Source of the DNA: Paenibacillus sp. 481
GTDB taxonomy: Bacteria > Bacillota > Bacilli > Paenibacillales > Paenibacillaceae
Reading direction: 5' to 3'
Assembly: GCF_021223605.1 (NCBI RefSeq)
Contig: NZ_CP075175.1
Coordinates: 1,263,001-1,327,000 of the forward strand
Length of the DNA: 64,000 nt
Under the pieces are notes generated by a model that ran no database searches, was not told the origin of the DNA, and saw nothing but the letters and a program-made list of their open reading frames with translations. Within the stretch, counting starts at the first letter, position 1, and every line of letters begins with the position of its first letter. Both the position numbers and the translations under genes were made by a program. Of the stretch, positions 25,501 through 34,132 are shown in pieces.

Positions 25501-25540
25501 AGGCGCTTAGCACAACAGCGGACGAACGATACGCTGCCCA

Positions 25541-25628
25541 CCGCCACACCAGAACGAACCTTTTGATCGCCAACATGAAAAGAGGGATGTCTCGCCGTCA
25601 TGTACAATGACTGTTGAGACACCCCCTT
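25541..25628 (+). repeat. Dispersed ~90-bp hairpin element, copy 1
   Basis: From CCGCCACACC to the end of the hairpin AAGAGGGATGTCTC...GAGACACCCCCTT. It is closely similar over its whole length to the reverse complement of 53234-53324. It lies between the convergent DUF2573 and SDR genes and probably serves as their terminator. Confidence 0.75.
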
Positions 25629-25640
25629 GCCTATCAACTG

Positions 25641-26417
25641 TTATTTTTTGTTCAGCAGCTTGCCCGCCACACGGTTGGCCAAGCGCGGAAACAAATGATA
25701 TAACCGCGTGCCAAGTGCCCCTAGCCACGGCAAATCCACTTCTGACTTGCGCGTCTCCATCACGCGTACGAGGTGGCGCGCCACCTTCTCCGCTGGCATC
25801 ATAAACCAGCGCACGTTGTTGACGTATTGCCCCGACGGGTCGGCAAGGTCGAAAAAGGGCGTATCGATCGGCCCCGGATTAACGGCCGATACTGCTATAC
25901 CTGTACCTGCCAGCTCCATGCGCAAAGCATTCGTGAAGCCCAGTACCGCATGCTTCGTCGCCGTATACCCCGTCGACTTCGGTGAACCGATCTTGCCCGC
26001 AATCGAAGCTACATTGACGATATGGCCTTCGCCACGCTCAAGCATATGTGGTAGCACCGCTTTCGTACAGCGAACAATCCCCATATAATTGACATCCATC
26101 ATCGCCGCATATTCGGCAATCGGCATGTCTGTTATGCGCTTAAACGCCCCAAAACCCGCATTGTTAAGCACGATGTCAATGCGCCCATATTGAGCGATAA
26201 TATGTTGCACGACACGCTCAACGTCTTCGTCGCTCGTGACGTCCATTTGCATTACAGCATGCTCTCCACGAATAGCAGCAGATGCTTCTGCTAGCTTGGC
26301 TTGCGAACGCGCCGTTAAAATAGGCAAAGCCCCTCGCTCTGCAACGAATTGGGCCGTTAAAGCTCCGATACCACTTGATGCGCCCGTGATGAGTACGATT
26401 TTACCTTGCAAACCCAT
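25641..26417 (-). CDS. Short-chain dehydrogenase/reductase
   Basis: 258 aa. Classical SDR: cofactor motif TGASSGIG near residue 12, NNAGFGAF, catalytic Ser in VNVASIAGKIG and YTATK (Tyr/Lys of YxxxK), then NPGPIDTPF. The C-terminal WLGALGTRLYHLFPRLANRV is hydrophobic and basic and may be membrane associated, as in acyl-ketone or lipid-reducing SDRs. Substrate unknown. The gene stands alone. The dispersed hairpin element at its 3' end separates it from the convergent DUF2573 gene. Confidence 0.9.
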   Translation of the reverse strand: MGLQGKIVLITGASSGIGALTAQFVAERGALPILTARSQAKLAEASAAIRGEHAVMQMDVTSDEDVERVVQHIIAQYGRIDIVLNNAGFGAFKRITDMPIAEYAAMMDVNYMGIVRCTKAVLPHMLERGEGHIVNVASIAGKIGSPKSTGYTATKHAVLGFTNALRMELAGTGIAVSAVNPGPIDTPFFDLADPSGQYVNNVRWFMMPAEKVARHLVRVMETRKSEVDLPWLGALGTRLYHLFPRLANRVAGKLLNKK

Positions 26418-26468
26418 CGCTTGTTCTACTCCTTATGTACAGCAAAATAATTGACTACGATCTTTATC

Positions 26469-26921
26469 TTACTCCGCACGCATAAGAACATCAAAACGGC
26501 CAATGCCGTCCATCAGCAGCGGTATAGCCAGCACTTTATCCGTTGAGCAGGATGGCGTAGCCGCCAATAGTAGCTGTGGTGGCGTAATATCAACGTGTAT
26601 CCCTTGATTGTACATCAACGTCGTTGCATTGCCACTAATCATATTTCCTAACTCCGAGATAGCGCTCTCACTCATCGCGTCAAGTGCTTGTAATGGGAAG
26701 CCGCCCATCATGGCAGAAGCCATTTTTAAAGCAGCTTCTTCATTTAATCCGAACACAACATGACCCGTCAACTGACCCGTTAAGCCGATTTGGATACGGA
26801 GGTCGTGCGCACCGCTCCAAGCCAACATTTCAAGCTCCCCCCGCTCCGGACGAACTTGTACTATTTGTTCGATCACCGTACAAGCGGATTGCAAAAACGG
26901 ATGAATCCATTCTGCTCTCAT
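26469..26921 (-). CDS. cheX: CheX-type chemotaxis phosphatase
   Basis: 150 aa starting MRAEWIHPFLQSACTVIEQI. CheX/CheC proteins dephosphorylate CheY-P. Seen: single CheC/CheX fold with the catalytic E..N pair in SAISELGNMISGNATTLM, preceded by GHVVFGLNEEAALKMASAMM. The length matches CheX (single motif, about 150-160 aa), not CheC. An in-frame ATG 48 nt upstream is possible, but the family start is at 26921. No other chemotaxis gene lies nearby, so it probably serves the main flagellar system in trans. Confidence 0.88.
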   Translation of the reverse strand: MRAEWIHPFLQSACTVIEQIVQVRPERGELEMLAWSGAHDLRIQIGLTGQLTGHVVFGLNEEAALKMASAMMGGFPLQALDAMSESAISELGNMISGNATTLMYNQGIHVDITPPQLLLAATPSCSTDKVLAIPLLMDGIGRFDVLMRAE

Positions 26922-27225
26922 GTTTACATTTTTCGCCCCTTTCCGACACTGAGGGAGTATGTTCGACAAATTTCGAACGTCCTATACACCCACTTCTTCA
27001 AGACTATTATACTGAAAACCATTCATACAATCACTAACGGATTTATAATTAAATCGAAAATACACTCTAAATTGTCTATTAATTTGTATTTTCATCCACA
27101 TTTGTTGTAAAAATTTATGCAATTTCATGGTGGACCTATGAAAACCGTGACTATTGCACGGTTGACAAAAAATGAGGTTGGCTTCATCGTGAAGATGATG
27201 AGATTATAAATTTGGAGAGATGGTT
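26922..27225. other. Intergenic region between divergent cheX and phospholipase-like genes
   Basis: AT-rich. It holds a hairpin AACCGTG-actattg-CACGGTT (27143-27163) whose end overlaps a consensus -35 TTGACA (27162-27167, plus strand). No clear -10 follows at 16-18 nt. No gene is visible. Confidence 0.3.
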
Positions 27226-28203
27226 ATGCCTAACATTTGGACGCACTTGCTATTCGGGCAAGAAGCGTTGACAACATCCGGATTGGCGCACTGGTTGAAC
27301 ACCCCTGCTCACAAGCAACTGTTCAATATGGGTTGCCAAGGACCGGACTTTTTATTCTATCATAAGTTCTTTCCTTGGCAGCGCAATAAGACCATGAACC
27401 GATTAGGGTCGGAAATGCATGCGAAGCATTGTGGTCCTGTCCTTATAGATCTACTCGATGCAGCACAGTACAGGAAACGTGAAACTTGTGTGTATATGTT
27501 GGGCTTCGTATTGCATCATATTTTAGATCGTCATATGCATCCCTACGTATTCGTTCGTTCTGGCTTCCGCAAATGGGATCATCAGCGTTTTGAAATTTTG
27601 ATGGATACGCAAATTGTACAACGTAAGCTAGGACTGGAAACGTGGCAAACACCTGTCTGGACCGAAATAGATACAAATGGAACATTTCCAGAGGAAGTTG
27701 TGGATGCATTTGAAAAGGTGACCCACAAGTATTATCCTGAACTTGCGTACGATGTCGAGCGCAAATACTGGAATGAGGCGAATCGCGATATGATACGTGC
27801 GCAGAAGCTATTCCATGATCCGCGCGGTATTAAGCGAGTTCTGACGTTCGGTCAAATCGAACCGATGATGTATAAGCGTGAAGTGCCGCCATATGATGTT
27901 CTGAATGAGACGCATCGTGCTTGGCCAGATCCGACAGGCACAGGAGATACGTACACGACAAGCATATGGGATATGTGGGAAGAAGCTGCGAAAGATGCGG
28001 CACGTGTACTATCCGCTACCCTTCACTACTGGGAAACACGTCATGCATGGGAACACGGCACAACCGACCATATCGTAACTCGCGTAGACGTGGATGAAAG
28101 CTTAGCTCAACTTCGAGCAGCTGTCGGCAATCGATCCTACGAAACTGGCTTACCAGTCGAGTACAATCGGCCAATTAGGGTCGAAGATCCGATTTGGCTT
28201 TAA
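27226..28203 (+). CDS. Zinc-dependent phospholipase C-family protein
   Basis: 325 aa starting MPNIWTHLLFGQEAL, with GGAGAG upstream. Known family (PF00882 type): a His/Asp-rich all-helical fold that binds zinc; many bacterial members are uncharacterised. Seen: N-terminal IWTH, then NMGCQGPDFLFYHKF, AKHCG, MLGFVLHHILDRHMHPYVFV (HHxxDxxxHP) and a C-terminal helical region with SATLHYWETRH. No signal peptide, so it is predicted cytoplasmic, unlike secreted phospholipase C toxins. Its substrate is therefore unclear. A 15-bp-stem terminator separates it from the convergent ppx gene. Confidence 0.8.
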   Translation: MPNIWTHLLFGQEALTTSGLAHWLNTPAHKQLFNMGCQGPDFLFYHKFFPWQRNKTMNRLGSEMHAKHCGPVLIDLLDAAQYRKRETCVYMLGFVLHHILDRHMHPYVFVRSGFRKWDHQRFEILMDTQIVQRKLGLETWQTPVWTEIDTNGTFPEEVVDAFEKVTHKYYPELAYDVERKYWNEANRDMIRAQKLFHDPRGIKRVLTFGQIEPMMYKREVPPYDVLNETHRAWPDPTGTGDTYTTSIWDMWEEAAKDAARVLSATLHYWETRHAWEHGTTDHIVTRVDVDESLAQLRAAVGNRSYETGLPVEYNRPIRVEDPIWL

Positions 28204-28245
28204 TACGCAAGATAACGATTCGGCATAATTATTATTGAATACATG

Positions 28246-28284
28246 TACCGATGTTCAAGTATAATTCACACTTGAACATCGGTA
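28246..28284. terminator. 15-bp perfect hairpin between convergent genes
   Basis: TACCGATGTTCAAGT (28246-28260) pairs with ACTTGAACATCGGTA (28270-28284) around a 9-nt loop. It lies between the phospholipase-like gene and ppx/gppA and probably works in both directions. Confidence 0.8.
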
Positions 28285-28336
28285 TTATTTATACCCATAG
28301 ATAATGGCTAGATGTACGTCTAGATTAGTACTGGAT

Positions 28337-29953
28337 CTAGATTAGTGCCGGAGATACGTCAGCCATAATAACGAGATAGCGGTCGAACAACTTACGAAAA
28401 CCTGTACGTATGGCATATGCTTCTGTTACTTCCAACAATGGCGGCGTGTCGGCCTGCACGTATACGATAACCTCATGCTGGTCGATCACACAATTGACGG
28501 TATGTACCACTGAAGTAGCACTAAAGCTTACCGCTAAACGTAGCAGCGCTCCAAGCATTTGCACGGCGCGTTTGTCGCCTGGCAACAATAATGGCTCGTA
28601 TGCCCGCCACGCTCGTTCAAATTTTAATTGTCGATTAATAGAGGCAATACAACCACTTAGGACAAGCTCACGCGGCGTCAAGCCATATAGGTCAGCGTTA
28701 AGAAGCATATACAGCGCATGCCTTTCCCGCTCTAAAGGCGAGATGACTTCGCCACAATCATGTAGTAAGGCGCTTGTTTGAATAATGTTTGTCCAGTTCC
28801 CTTCAAGGCCAAGTACGGGAGCGCATTGCTGAACTAACATCCTGAACAAACGATGAACGTGCGCACCAGACTGATTAGGCAGTTCCAAGCGCTGTCTGAA
28901 ATTGTAAATCGAGAACAACAACGGCTGTTCCACAGTCATGCCTTCGGCTCTTAATAAATCAAACATCATCCCGTCACGCACACCTTTACGGCATACGATG
29001 AGATATTGAGCTTGAAGTCTGTTCATAACATGAGCAACGACCTGTAAGGACCCTACTATAATATCTGCCCGCTCCGAACATAACCCCGAAACACGCTCTT
29101 TTTCTTCTAATGATAGCCTTTTAAGTGAATCAAACGTGCTTTGTACAAACGAGGCGTGAAGAACATGATGATGAAGGGTAGGAAATGGAATGCGGCTTGC
29201 TGCTGATTCCAGCTTAGCAAGTGTGCGCACCGTCCCCCCTAAGCCAATGAGAGGCAATCCGTGTGCTTCTTCTAACCAAGGAATCCGCTCCAGCCAATTC
29301 GCAATAAACTGACTGATCCGCTGTTCTTCTTGTTCAGTCAATTGTGCTTGCACCGAAAATTGCTGGGCGATCGTCAAAGCACCGATTGGAATGCTACAAC
29401 TTTCGACAAGTTCACGATTACGAATGAGCGCAAGCTCAAGCGAGCCCCCACCGATGTCCATCATCAAACCATCACTTATATTCATCGTGGAAATGACAGC
29501 TACATAATCCAAATACGCTTCGGACTCGCCGCCGATTATATTGAGTGTTACACCAGTGACGTTTTCAACCCGTCGTACAATTTCTCGTCGGTTAGTAGCT
29601 CTGCGCAGAGCAGCTGTCGCCACTGCATGCATTTGGTATGGCTTATATTTGCTACACATTTGATTAAATAAATGCAAAATTGAAATAAGCTTGTCGATTT
29701 TTGCTTCAGGAATCGCACCATGAGCATCAAACTCATCGCCCAAGCGCACAACTTCTTTCCATTGATATACCACTTGAAAATAATGCTCATTGTACTTCAC
29801 GATCATTAGCCGCACAGAATTGGAACCGACATCAATAATTCCCATATAACGCATCTGCGTTTCACGGTGCTCACGCCCGTGTTTCATAGCTGTGCCACGC
29901 TCCCCATCAAACTCTATTTCTGTTCCTATTTGACTCATTTTGCCATGCTCCAT
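28337..29953 (-). CDS. Ppx/GppA family exopolyphosphatase/guanosine pentaphosphatase
   Basis: 538 aa from ATG at 29953 (GGAAGGTG upstream); a start 60 nt further up is less likely. Seen: actin-like ATPase fold with MGIIDVGSNSVRLMI, VATAALRRATNR, GGESEAYLDY, MMDIGGGSLELALI and LIGLGGTVRTLAKLE, then SERADIIVGSL and a C-terminal HD-like region (LLHDCGEVI). It removes terminal phosphate from polyphosphate or pppGpp in the cytoplasm. Domain order and length match the long Ppx type with an HD-like C-terminus. Which of the two activities dominates cannot be told from the sequence. Confidence 0.9.
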   Translation of the reverse strand: MEHGKMSQIGTEIEFDGERGTAMKHGREHRETQMRYMGIIDVGSNSVRLMIVKYNEHYFQVVYQWKEVVRLGDEFDAHGAIPEAKIDKLISILHLFNQMCSKYKPYQMHAVATAALRRATNRREIVRRVENVTGVTLNIIGGESEAYLDYVAVISTMNISDGLMMDIGGGSLELALIRNRELVESCSIPIGALTIAQQFSVQAQLTEQEEQRISQFIANWLERIPWLEEAHGLPLIGLGGTVRTLAKLESAASRIPFPTLHHHVLHASFVQSTFDSLKRLSLEEKERVSGLCSERADIIVGSLQVVAHVMNRLQAQYLIVCRKGVRDGMMFDLLRAEGMTVEQPLLFSIYNFRQRLELPNQSGAHVHRLFRMLVQQCAPVLGLEGNWTNIIQTSALLHDCGEVISPLERERHALYMLLNADLYGLTPRELVLSGCIASINRQLKFERAWRAYEPLLLPGDKRAVQMLGALLRLAVSFSATSVVHTVNCVIDQHEVIVYVQADTPPLLEVTEAYAIRTGFRKLFDRYLVIMADVSPALI

Positions 29954-30348
29954 TTTAAAACACCTTCCGTAATCATGAATTAAAGTTTTTGTAAATGCAT
30001 ACGACAGCAACAACCTTTCCAGACATGCATCTTATACGTGTACGATATGTTTCCCTCCTCTCTCACTGGTCACATCTTACTTATCCGAAGTTAATGTCAA
30101 ATGCTGTCCGCTCTTGTGGATTACTAAATGATGCCAGTCTGTCTCTAAGCATAAAACAACACGGGCCGAATAGGCTAAAGTAAGCGCTACCATTCGCTTA
30201 GGATTATATCGATAATGCCTCTTTACAAACTCTTCACCTCGCGTTGATGTGGAATTGACTTTGGTCCGGTACGATGATCGCGTTCAGATTGATGTCATTT
30301 CCTCTTACATTCACACGACTAAAAAAGGGTAAAGGAGACTTTTTCATC
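29954..30348. other. Intergenic region between divergent ppx and importer operon
   Basis: No convincing gene, tRNA or riboswitch seen. It should hold the divergent promoters. A TTGACT with no matching -10 was the only -35-like site noticed for the plus strand, and no PhoP-like direct repeats were found. Confidence 0.3.
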
Positions 30349-31455
30349 ATGGATAAGACATTCGTTGTTCGCTTTCTATTAATCATTATCGTATGCACAA
30401 CTGTGTTAACGGCTTGCTCCATGAGTAGCAACAGCGGGAGCAACCCGAGCGAAGCGATTGATTTTTCCAAGCTGACTTTAGAGCAAATCGTGGAACAGGC
30501 CAAAAAAGAAGGTGAAGTGAATTCGGTTGGCATGCCCGACTCGTGGGCGAACTGGGTACAAACTTGGCAAGATCTACAGACGACTTACGGGTTGAAACAT
30601 GTCGATACGGATATGTCCAGTGCAGAAGAACTAGCCAAATTTGAATCTGAAAAAAATGACGCTACCGCCGATATCGGTGATGTTGGCATCGCGTTTGGAC
30701 CACTTGCTAAAGAGAAAGGCATCACTTTGCCCTATAAAACGTCCTACTGGAACGACATCCCTAACTGGGCAAAAGATGAAGAGGGGCATTGGCTACTCGG
30801 CTATACAGGCACACTCGCTTTTATTACAGATAAAAATAAAGTAAAACAACCACCTACATCGTGGGCAGATCTGAAAAATGGTAGCTACAAAGTCGCAATC
30901 GGCGACGTCATGAAAGCAAATCAGGCTCAATTTGCCGTGTTGGCAGCAGCTTATGCGTTCGGTGGCGATGAAAAAAATATTCAGCCAGGGTTGGACTTTT
31001 ATGCGGAACTAGCAAAGTCCGGTCGAATTAGCCCTATCGACGCAAGTCCTGCCAATTTGGAAAAAGGCGAAGTCGAAGTTGGACTGCTTTGGGATTTCAA
31101 CGCTTTAAATTATCGTGATTCGATTGATAAGAAGCGTTTTGAGGTCGTTATTCCACAAGAAGCATCGGTTACAAGCGGTTACGCAACGATCATTAATAAG
31201 TATGCCAAGCATCCGCATGCAGCGATGTTGGCACGGGAATACATCTTATCGGACCGAGGGCAAGCCAACTTAGCACGCGGCTACGCACGCCCGATTCGGG
31301 CTAACGCCAAACTGCCGGATGACGCGCTGCTTAAGCTGCTACCGAATGACATGTACGTGAATGCTCGTCCCGTTCAAGATATGAAAGCGTGGGAAGCGAT
31401 GACCAAACAACTGCCACAGCTGTGGCAAGAGCAGGTGCTTATTCATGTTAAATAG
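30349..31455 (+). CDS. ABC importer substrate-binding lipoprotein (2-AEP/Fe3+-type fold)
   Basis: 368 aa; AAAGGAGA upstream of ATG at 30349. Seen: signal sequence VVRFLLIIIVCTTVLTAC with lipobox VLTAC, a Ser/Asn-rich linker, then a type II binding-protein fold (LEQIVEQAKKEGEVNSVG, DIGDVGIAFGPLAKEKG, GYTGTLAFITDK, WADLKNGSYKVAIGD, EVGLLWDFNALNYRDSI, YILSDRGQANLARGYARPIR). This group binds ferric ions, 2-aminoethylphosphonate, spermidine or similar. First gene of a five-gene operon; its last codons overlap the phosphodiesterase gene by 11 nt. The phosphodiesterase partner suggests a phosphorus-containing ligand, but this is inference. Confidence 0.85.
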   Translation: MDKTFVVRFLLIIIVCTTVLTACSMSSNSGSNPSEAIDFSKLTLEQIVEQAKKEGEVNSVGMPDSWANWVQTWQDLQTTYGLKHVDTDMSSAEELAKFESEKNDATADIGDVGIAFGPLAKEKGITLPYKTSYWNDIPNWAKDEEGHWLLGYTGTLAFITDKNKVKQPPTSWADLKNGSYKVAIGDVMKANQAQFAVLAAAYAFGGDEKNIQPGLDFYAELAKSGRISPIDASPANLEKGEVEVGLLWDFNALNYRDSIDKKRFEVVIPQEASVTSGYATIINKYAKHPHAAMLAREYILSDRGQANLARGYARPIRANAKLPDDALLKLLPNDMYVNARPVQDMKAWEAMTKQLPQLWQEQVLIHVK

Positions 31456-32329
31456 CGATAACGCTCATGTATCGAATGGCTTGCTGAATCGGGCGAGCGA
31501 TAAATTAATTTTCATTATGCTGGACGGATTGCGTTATGATGCAGCCGTGCAGCGCATGGGCTTTATGCATCATCTGGTCGAACAAGGGCTAGCCGCCCGC
31601 TTTCGCGTACAATCTGAGCTGCCTAGCTTGTCACGGCCACTCTATGAAGTCCTTCTGACAGGCACTCCTGTCTGGAAGCATGGCATTACGACGAACGATA
31701 CGGTGCGCTTGTCGCATGAGCAAAGCCTATTTCACTTAACGCGCCAGCATGGGCGAACGAACGCTGCTGCCGCCTATTACTGGGTAAGCGAATTGTACAA
31801 TCGCGCTCCGTTCAACCGCGCGGCCGATCGGATTCAGCTTCATACTGGGCTGGCCATCGATCATGGACTGTTTTACTGGGAGGACCATTACCCCGATTCG
31901 CATCTGTTTGCGGATGCACATTTCTTGCTTCAGTTAGCGCAGCCTGATTTGTTGTACGTTCATTCGATGAACATTGATCATGCTGGGCACAGCTTTACGG
32001 GCGGTGGAGAGTCGGCATCGTATCGGAACCACGTGATTACAGCCGATGTGCTGCTTGCCAGCACTCTACCAGCCTGGATCAACATGGGCTATCAAATTAT
32101 CGTGACAGCAGACCATGGGATGAACGCCGATAGCAATCACGGCGGTACAACCGACGCCGAACGGCATGTGCCGCTGTTTATCATAAGCGAGCAGGTCAAG
32201 TCAGGCGTGTACGATATCACGCTGCCACAGCTGGAGATTGCTCCTCTCGCATGTCGATTGCTGGACATCAAGCCAGCGGAGGCGATGGTGCCCTTAACGA
32301 AGCTGCAAGCAGCAGGAGCTTTCTATTAA
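31445..32329 (+). CDS. Alkaline-phosphatase-superfamily phosphodiesterase/nucleotide pyrophosphatase
   Basis: 294 aa; AGGTG upstream. Seen: metal-binding LDGLRYD at the N-terminus, nucleophile region ELPSLSRPLYEVLLTGT, SMNIDHAGHSFTGGG and TADHGMNADSNHGG, which carry the Asp/His metal ligands of the superfamily, near the usual order and spacing. No signal peptide or membrane helix, so it should act in the cytoplasm on an imported substrate. It sits between the binding protein and the permeases of one importer, coupled by overlap to the former. This suggests that the transported compound is a phosphodiester or phosphonate ester cleaved after uptake. Substrate unproven. Confidence 0.85.
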   Translation: MLNSDNAHVSNGLLNRASDKLIFIMLDGLRYDAAVQRMGFMHHLVEQGLAARFRVQSELPSLSRPLYEVLLTGTPVWKHGITTNDTVRLSHEQSLFHLTRQHGRTNAAAAYYWVSELYNRAPFNRAADRIQLHTGLAIDHGLFYWEDHYPDSHLFADAHFLLQLAQPDLLYVHSMNIDHAGHSFTGGGESASYRNHVITADVLLASTLPAWINMGYQIIVTADHGMNADSNHGGTTDAERHVPLFIISEQVKSGVYDITLPQLEIAPLACRLLDIKPAEAMVPLTKLQAAGAFY

Positions 32330-32342
32330 CGCTGTGAGCGTA

Positions 32343-32393
32343 TAACTTGCAACTTACAACTTACAACTTGCTATTTTCACATTTTACATTTTA
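32343..32393. repeat. 7-nt tandem repeats between phosphodiesterase and permease genes
   Basis: AACTTGC-AACTTAC-AACTTAC-AACTTGC followed by TTTTCACA-TTTTACA-TTTTACA: two short heptamer-type arrays within the importer operon. Confidence 0.7.
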
Positions 32394-32411
32394 CATGCAG
32401 GAGGCCTCACG

Positions 32412-33257
32412 ATGAAAAAATGGAATGGGATGCTAATTGCGACACTCGTCCCTTTTTTCAGCTTCATTCTATTGTTTATGTGTGTTCCATTGCTATTTAT
32501 GTTGTTAGGCAGCTTTCAAGTTGAAGGTGGAGGCGGTTGGACGCTTGACCATTACGCTGAAATCTTCGGCAATCCTTATTACACACAAGCGTTGCAAAAT
32601 AGCATGCTCATCGCCTGTTGGTCGGCGGTAATGGGCATTATGGTCTCCGTGTTTGCTGCTTACGGTGTAACAAAGTTTCCGAAGTACGTGCAAGAGCGCA
32701 TCCTTGTACTAACCAATTTGACGTCAAATTTTGCGGGAATCCCACTTGCATTCGCCTTTATTGTGCTGCTCGGCAACAGTGGCTTGTTTACCCTACTGTT
32801 TCGCTCTTTCGGCATCGATTTGGGACAATCGTTCAATTTGTATTCATGGGGCGGATTAACTGTTATTTATGTATATTTTCAACTACCATTAGGTATTTTG
32901 CTGCTATATCCAATATATCACGGTATTCAAGAACAATGGAAGGAAGCGGCAACTTTGCTTGGTGCTTCCTCGTATCAGTTCTGGCTACGCATCGGAGCAC
33001 CGATGCTGCTGCCTAGCATTGCGGGCACGTTCAGCATCATGTTTGCTAATGCAATGGGGGCGTACGCAACCGCCTATGCACTCACAGGCAGCACGTATAA
33101 CTTGGTTCCGATTCGCATTAGCAACTTGGTGTCGGGTGATGTGTTTGCGCGGCCTGAGTTGGGCAGCGCACTAGCAACTGCGCTTGGGCTGACCCTTGTC
33201 ACGGCTCTACTGTTGAATGAATGGCTGACACGCCGGATTCGGAGGGATTTGCGATGA
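32412..33257 (+). CDS. ABC importer permease, subunit 1
   Basis: 281 aa; AGGAGG upstream. Six membrane helices are expected: the first is MLIATLVPFFSFILLFMCVP, others include IPLAFAFIVLLGNSGLFTLL. The permease signature is EAATLLGASSYQFWLRIGAP (EAA loop), which docks to the ATPase. It pairs with the next gene, which it overlaps at ATGA. Membrane channel subunit of the five-gene importer; substrate as discussed for the binding protein. Confidence 0.9.
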   Translation: MKKWNGMLIATLVPFFSFILLFMCVPLLFMLLGSFQVEGGGGWTLDHYAEIFGNPYYTQALQNSMLIACWSAVMGIMVSVFAAYGVTKFPKYVQERILVLTNLTSNFAGIPLAFAFIVLLGNSGLFTLLFRSFGIDLGQSFNLYSWGGLTVIYVYFQLPLGILLLYPIYHGIQEQWKEAATLLGASSYQFWLRIGAPMLLPSIAGTFSIMFANAMGAYATAYALTGSTYNLVPIRISNLVSGDVFARPELGSALATALGLTLVTALLLNEWLTRRIRRDLR

Positions 33258-34132
33258 ATGAGATTTCATCCTCAGCTGCGCCGCGTTTCCGGCTGCATGT
33301 GCGAATCCATCATGTCATGCTCGTTATCGCTGCTATTTATTTGTTCTTGCCTATTGCCGCGACTGTGTTGTATTCGTTCGCGACAACTTGGAATACAACC
33401 GTGTTGCCTGAAGGGCTCACGTTGAACTGGTACGCGCAACTCTTTCAAGATATGCGCTTTATCGAATCGTTTAGCCGCTCCTTGCTCTTAAGCGGCGGGG
33501 CGACACTGCTCGCGTTGCTGGTCACTGTGCCAGCTATCTTCACCATCATGGTGTACGCGCCACGCTTGGAGCGCGCCATTCAAAGTCTAGTCATGGCTAG
33601 CTATGCATTGCCTGGCGTCATTATGGCCGTTGGCCTGATTCGCGCCTATGCGGGCAAAGGTATATCCATGCTGCTCATTATTATCGGCGCGTATGTTGTA
33701 GCTATGCTACCGTTCATCTACCAAGCGGTGAGCAACAGCTTGCGCACGATCAACGCTGCGGTACTGATGGAAGCAGCACAGTTGCTTGGTGCTAGCCGAT
33801 TGCGCGCCTTCGTGCGCATTATCGTGCCTAACATCATGCCAGGCATCCTCGTTGCTGGATTGCTTTCATTTTCCATGCTGTTTGGCGAATTTGTACTTAT
33901 TAATATGTTAGTGGGCGGCAAGTTTGAAACGCTGCAAATTTATTTGTACGGGGTCATCAGTAAGAGTGGGCATATGTCCAGCGCGATCGTGGTCACTTAT
34001 TTTGTATGCATGGCCATTATTAGTACGCTGCTATTAAAGCTCGGAACGACAGGATCGACAGCAGCGATAGGATCGGTACGTTCAACAAGATCAGCAAAAT
34101 CAACCGAGTCAAAAAGGAGGGCATTGCGATGA
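33254..34132 (+). CDS. ABC importer permease, subunit 2
   Basis: 292 aa from ATG at 33254 (GGAGGG upstream, ATGA overlap with the previous gene). Seen: N-terminal helix MLVIAAIYLFLPIAATVLYS, several further helices, EAA loop EAAQLLGASRLRAFVRIIVP. The C-terminus ends in a Ser/Thr/Arg-rich tail (TTGSTAAIGSVRSTRSAKST) built from degenerate short repeats, unusual for this family. Its stop overlaps the ATPase start (ATGA), so translation is coupled. Confidence 0.9.
   Translation: MNEISSSAAPRFRLHVRIHHVMLVIAAIYLFLPIAATVLYSFATTWNTTVLPEGLTLNWYAQLFQDMRFIESFSRSLLLSGGATLLALLVTVPAIFTIMVYAPRLERAIQSLVMASYALPGVIMAVGLIRAYAGKGISMLLIIIGAYVVAMLPFIYQAVSNSLRTINAAVLMEAAQLLGASRLRAFVRIIVPNIMPGILVAGLLSFSMLFGEFVLINMLVGGKFETLQIYLYGVISKSGHMSSAIVVTYFVCMAIISTLLLKLGTTGSTAAIGSVRSTRSAKSTESKRRALR

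Noticed and set aside
27143-27167. Riboswitch or T-box in front of the phospholipase-like gene
   Set aside because: Only a 7-bp hairpin is present; no conserved aptamer or T-box sequence and no terminator follow.
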